Source: an uncultured Prevotella sp.
GTDB lineage: Bacteria > Bacteroidota > Bacteroidia > Bacteroidales > Bacteroidaceae
Assembly: GCA_947095945.1 (NCBI GenBank)
Contig: CAMUQM010000028.1
Location: forward strand, 1 to 15,065
Direction: 5' to 3'
Length of the DNA: 15,065 nucleotides
The position numbers and the translations under genes were made by a program. Each line of letters opens with the position of its first letter. Positions within the stretch are counted from its first letter, which is position 1. The notes under the pieces are model-generated. The model did no database searches. It was not told the DNA's origin and saw only the letters and a list, made by a program, of their open reading frames with translations. This document shows, piece after piece, positions 14,856 to 15,065 of the stretch.

Positions 14856-15065
14856 ATGTTCCTTACTAAAAGGTTTTATATTATATTAGCAAGCCTTACC
14901 CTGCTCGCAGGGTTTGGTTATGTGTATCCACAGCTTTTCATGGGGGTAAAGGTACTTTTGTTTATCTTTGTGGCTATGGTTGTGGTTGATGCTGTTATGC
15001 TCTATCATCATCGTGGAGTCGCAGCGAGTCGAACCTGTTCCGAACGTTTCTCTAATGGTGATAAG
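14856..15065 (+). CDS. DUF58 domain protein, N-terminal part
   Basis: The frame opens at ATG 14856 and runs off the window after 70 codons. It begins MFLTKRFYIILASL and has two hydrophobic segments (about 6-22 and 27-48) separated by a short polar turn. YHHRGVAASRTCSERFSNGDK follows, matching the usual start of DUF58 proteins, where a conserved R...S.G.. segment comes after two membrane helices. DUF58 proteins carry a vWA-like fold further on and are the standard partner of MoxR ATPases. Position directly after the MoxR gene supports the call. The rest of the protein is not in the window. Confidence 0.78.
   Translation, partial: MFLTKRFYIILASLTLLAGFGYVYPQLFMGVKVLLFIFVAMVVVDAVMLYHHRGVAASRTCSERFSNGDK

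Overview
The window looks like a chromosomal segment of a Bacteroidota bacterium, most likely an oral-type Prevotella. This is inferred from three things: AT-rich sequence, Bacteroidetes-type promoters (TTTG or TTG, about 20 bases, then TAnnTTTG) and the protein families present. No sequence search was run, so the genus is a judgement. There are no transposases, integrases, CRISPR arrays, tRNA or rRNA genes that I can recognise.

Layout. Bases 2-118 are the tail of an unrecognised + strand gene, followed by a good terminator and a 511-base gap holding a 22-bp dyad repeat array and a G-rich hairpin/quadruplex candidate. On the - strand come rlpA (630-1436, secreted cell-wall protein) and gdhA (1595-2932, glutamate dehydrogenase), separated by two inverted repeats. 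gdhA is divergent from a large + strand gene (3190-6213) that joins two receiver-like domains to a PEP-synthase/PPDK-type ATP-binding domain but lacks the phosphohistidine and PEP domains. That gene converges on a two-gene - strand operon: an SDR oxidoreductase (8009-8857) followed by an AMP-forming acyl ligase (6501-8012), overlapping by ATGA. The convergent gap holds a near-perfect bidirectional terminator and a second, unrelated 22-bp-period dyad array.

The right third is a MoxR-type envelope module. An RDD membrane protein (9143-9868, -) is divergent from a tight + strand operon: SpoIIM-family membrane protein, a multi-pass membrane protein, a DUF4129 protein, a DUF4350 protein, a MoxR AAA+ ATPase and the start of a DUF58 protein that runs off the window. 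Spacing is very tight (26- and 4-base overlaps, gaps of 5 to 38 bases), and the divergent promoters interleave. In this phylum, MoxR-DUF58 pairs often precede aerotolerance (Bat) genes; whether that holds here lies outside the window.

The least explained items are the receiver-PPDK fusion protein and the three intergenic arrays, two of one family and one of another, all built from dyads spaced exactly 22 bp apart.
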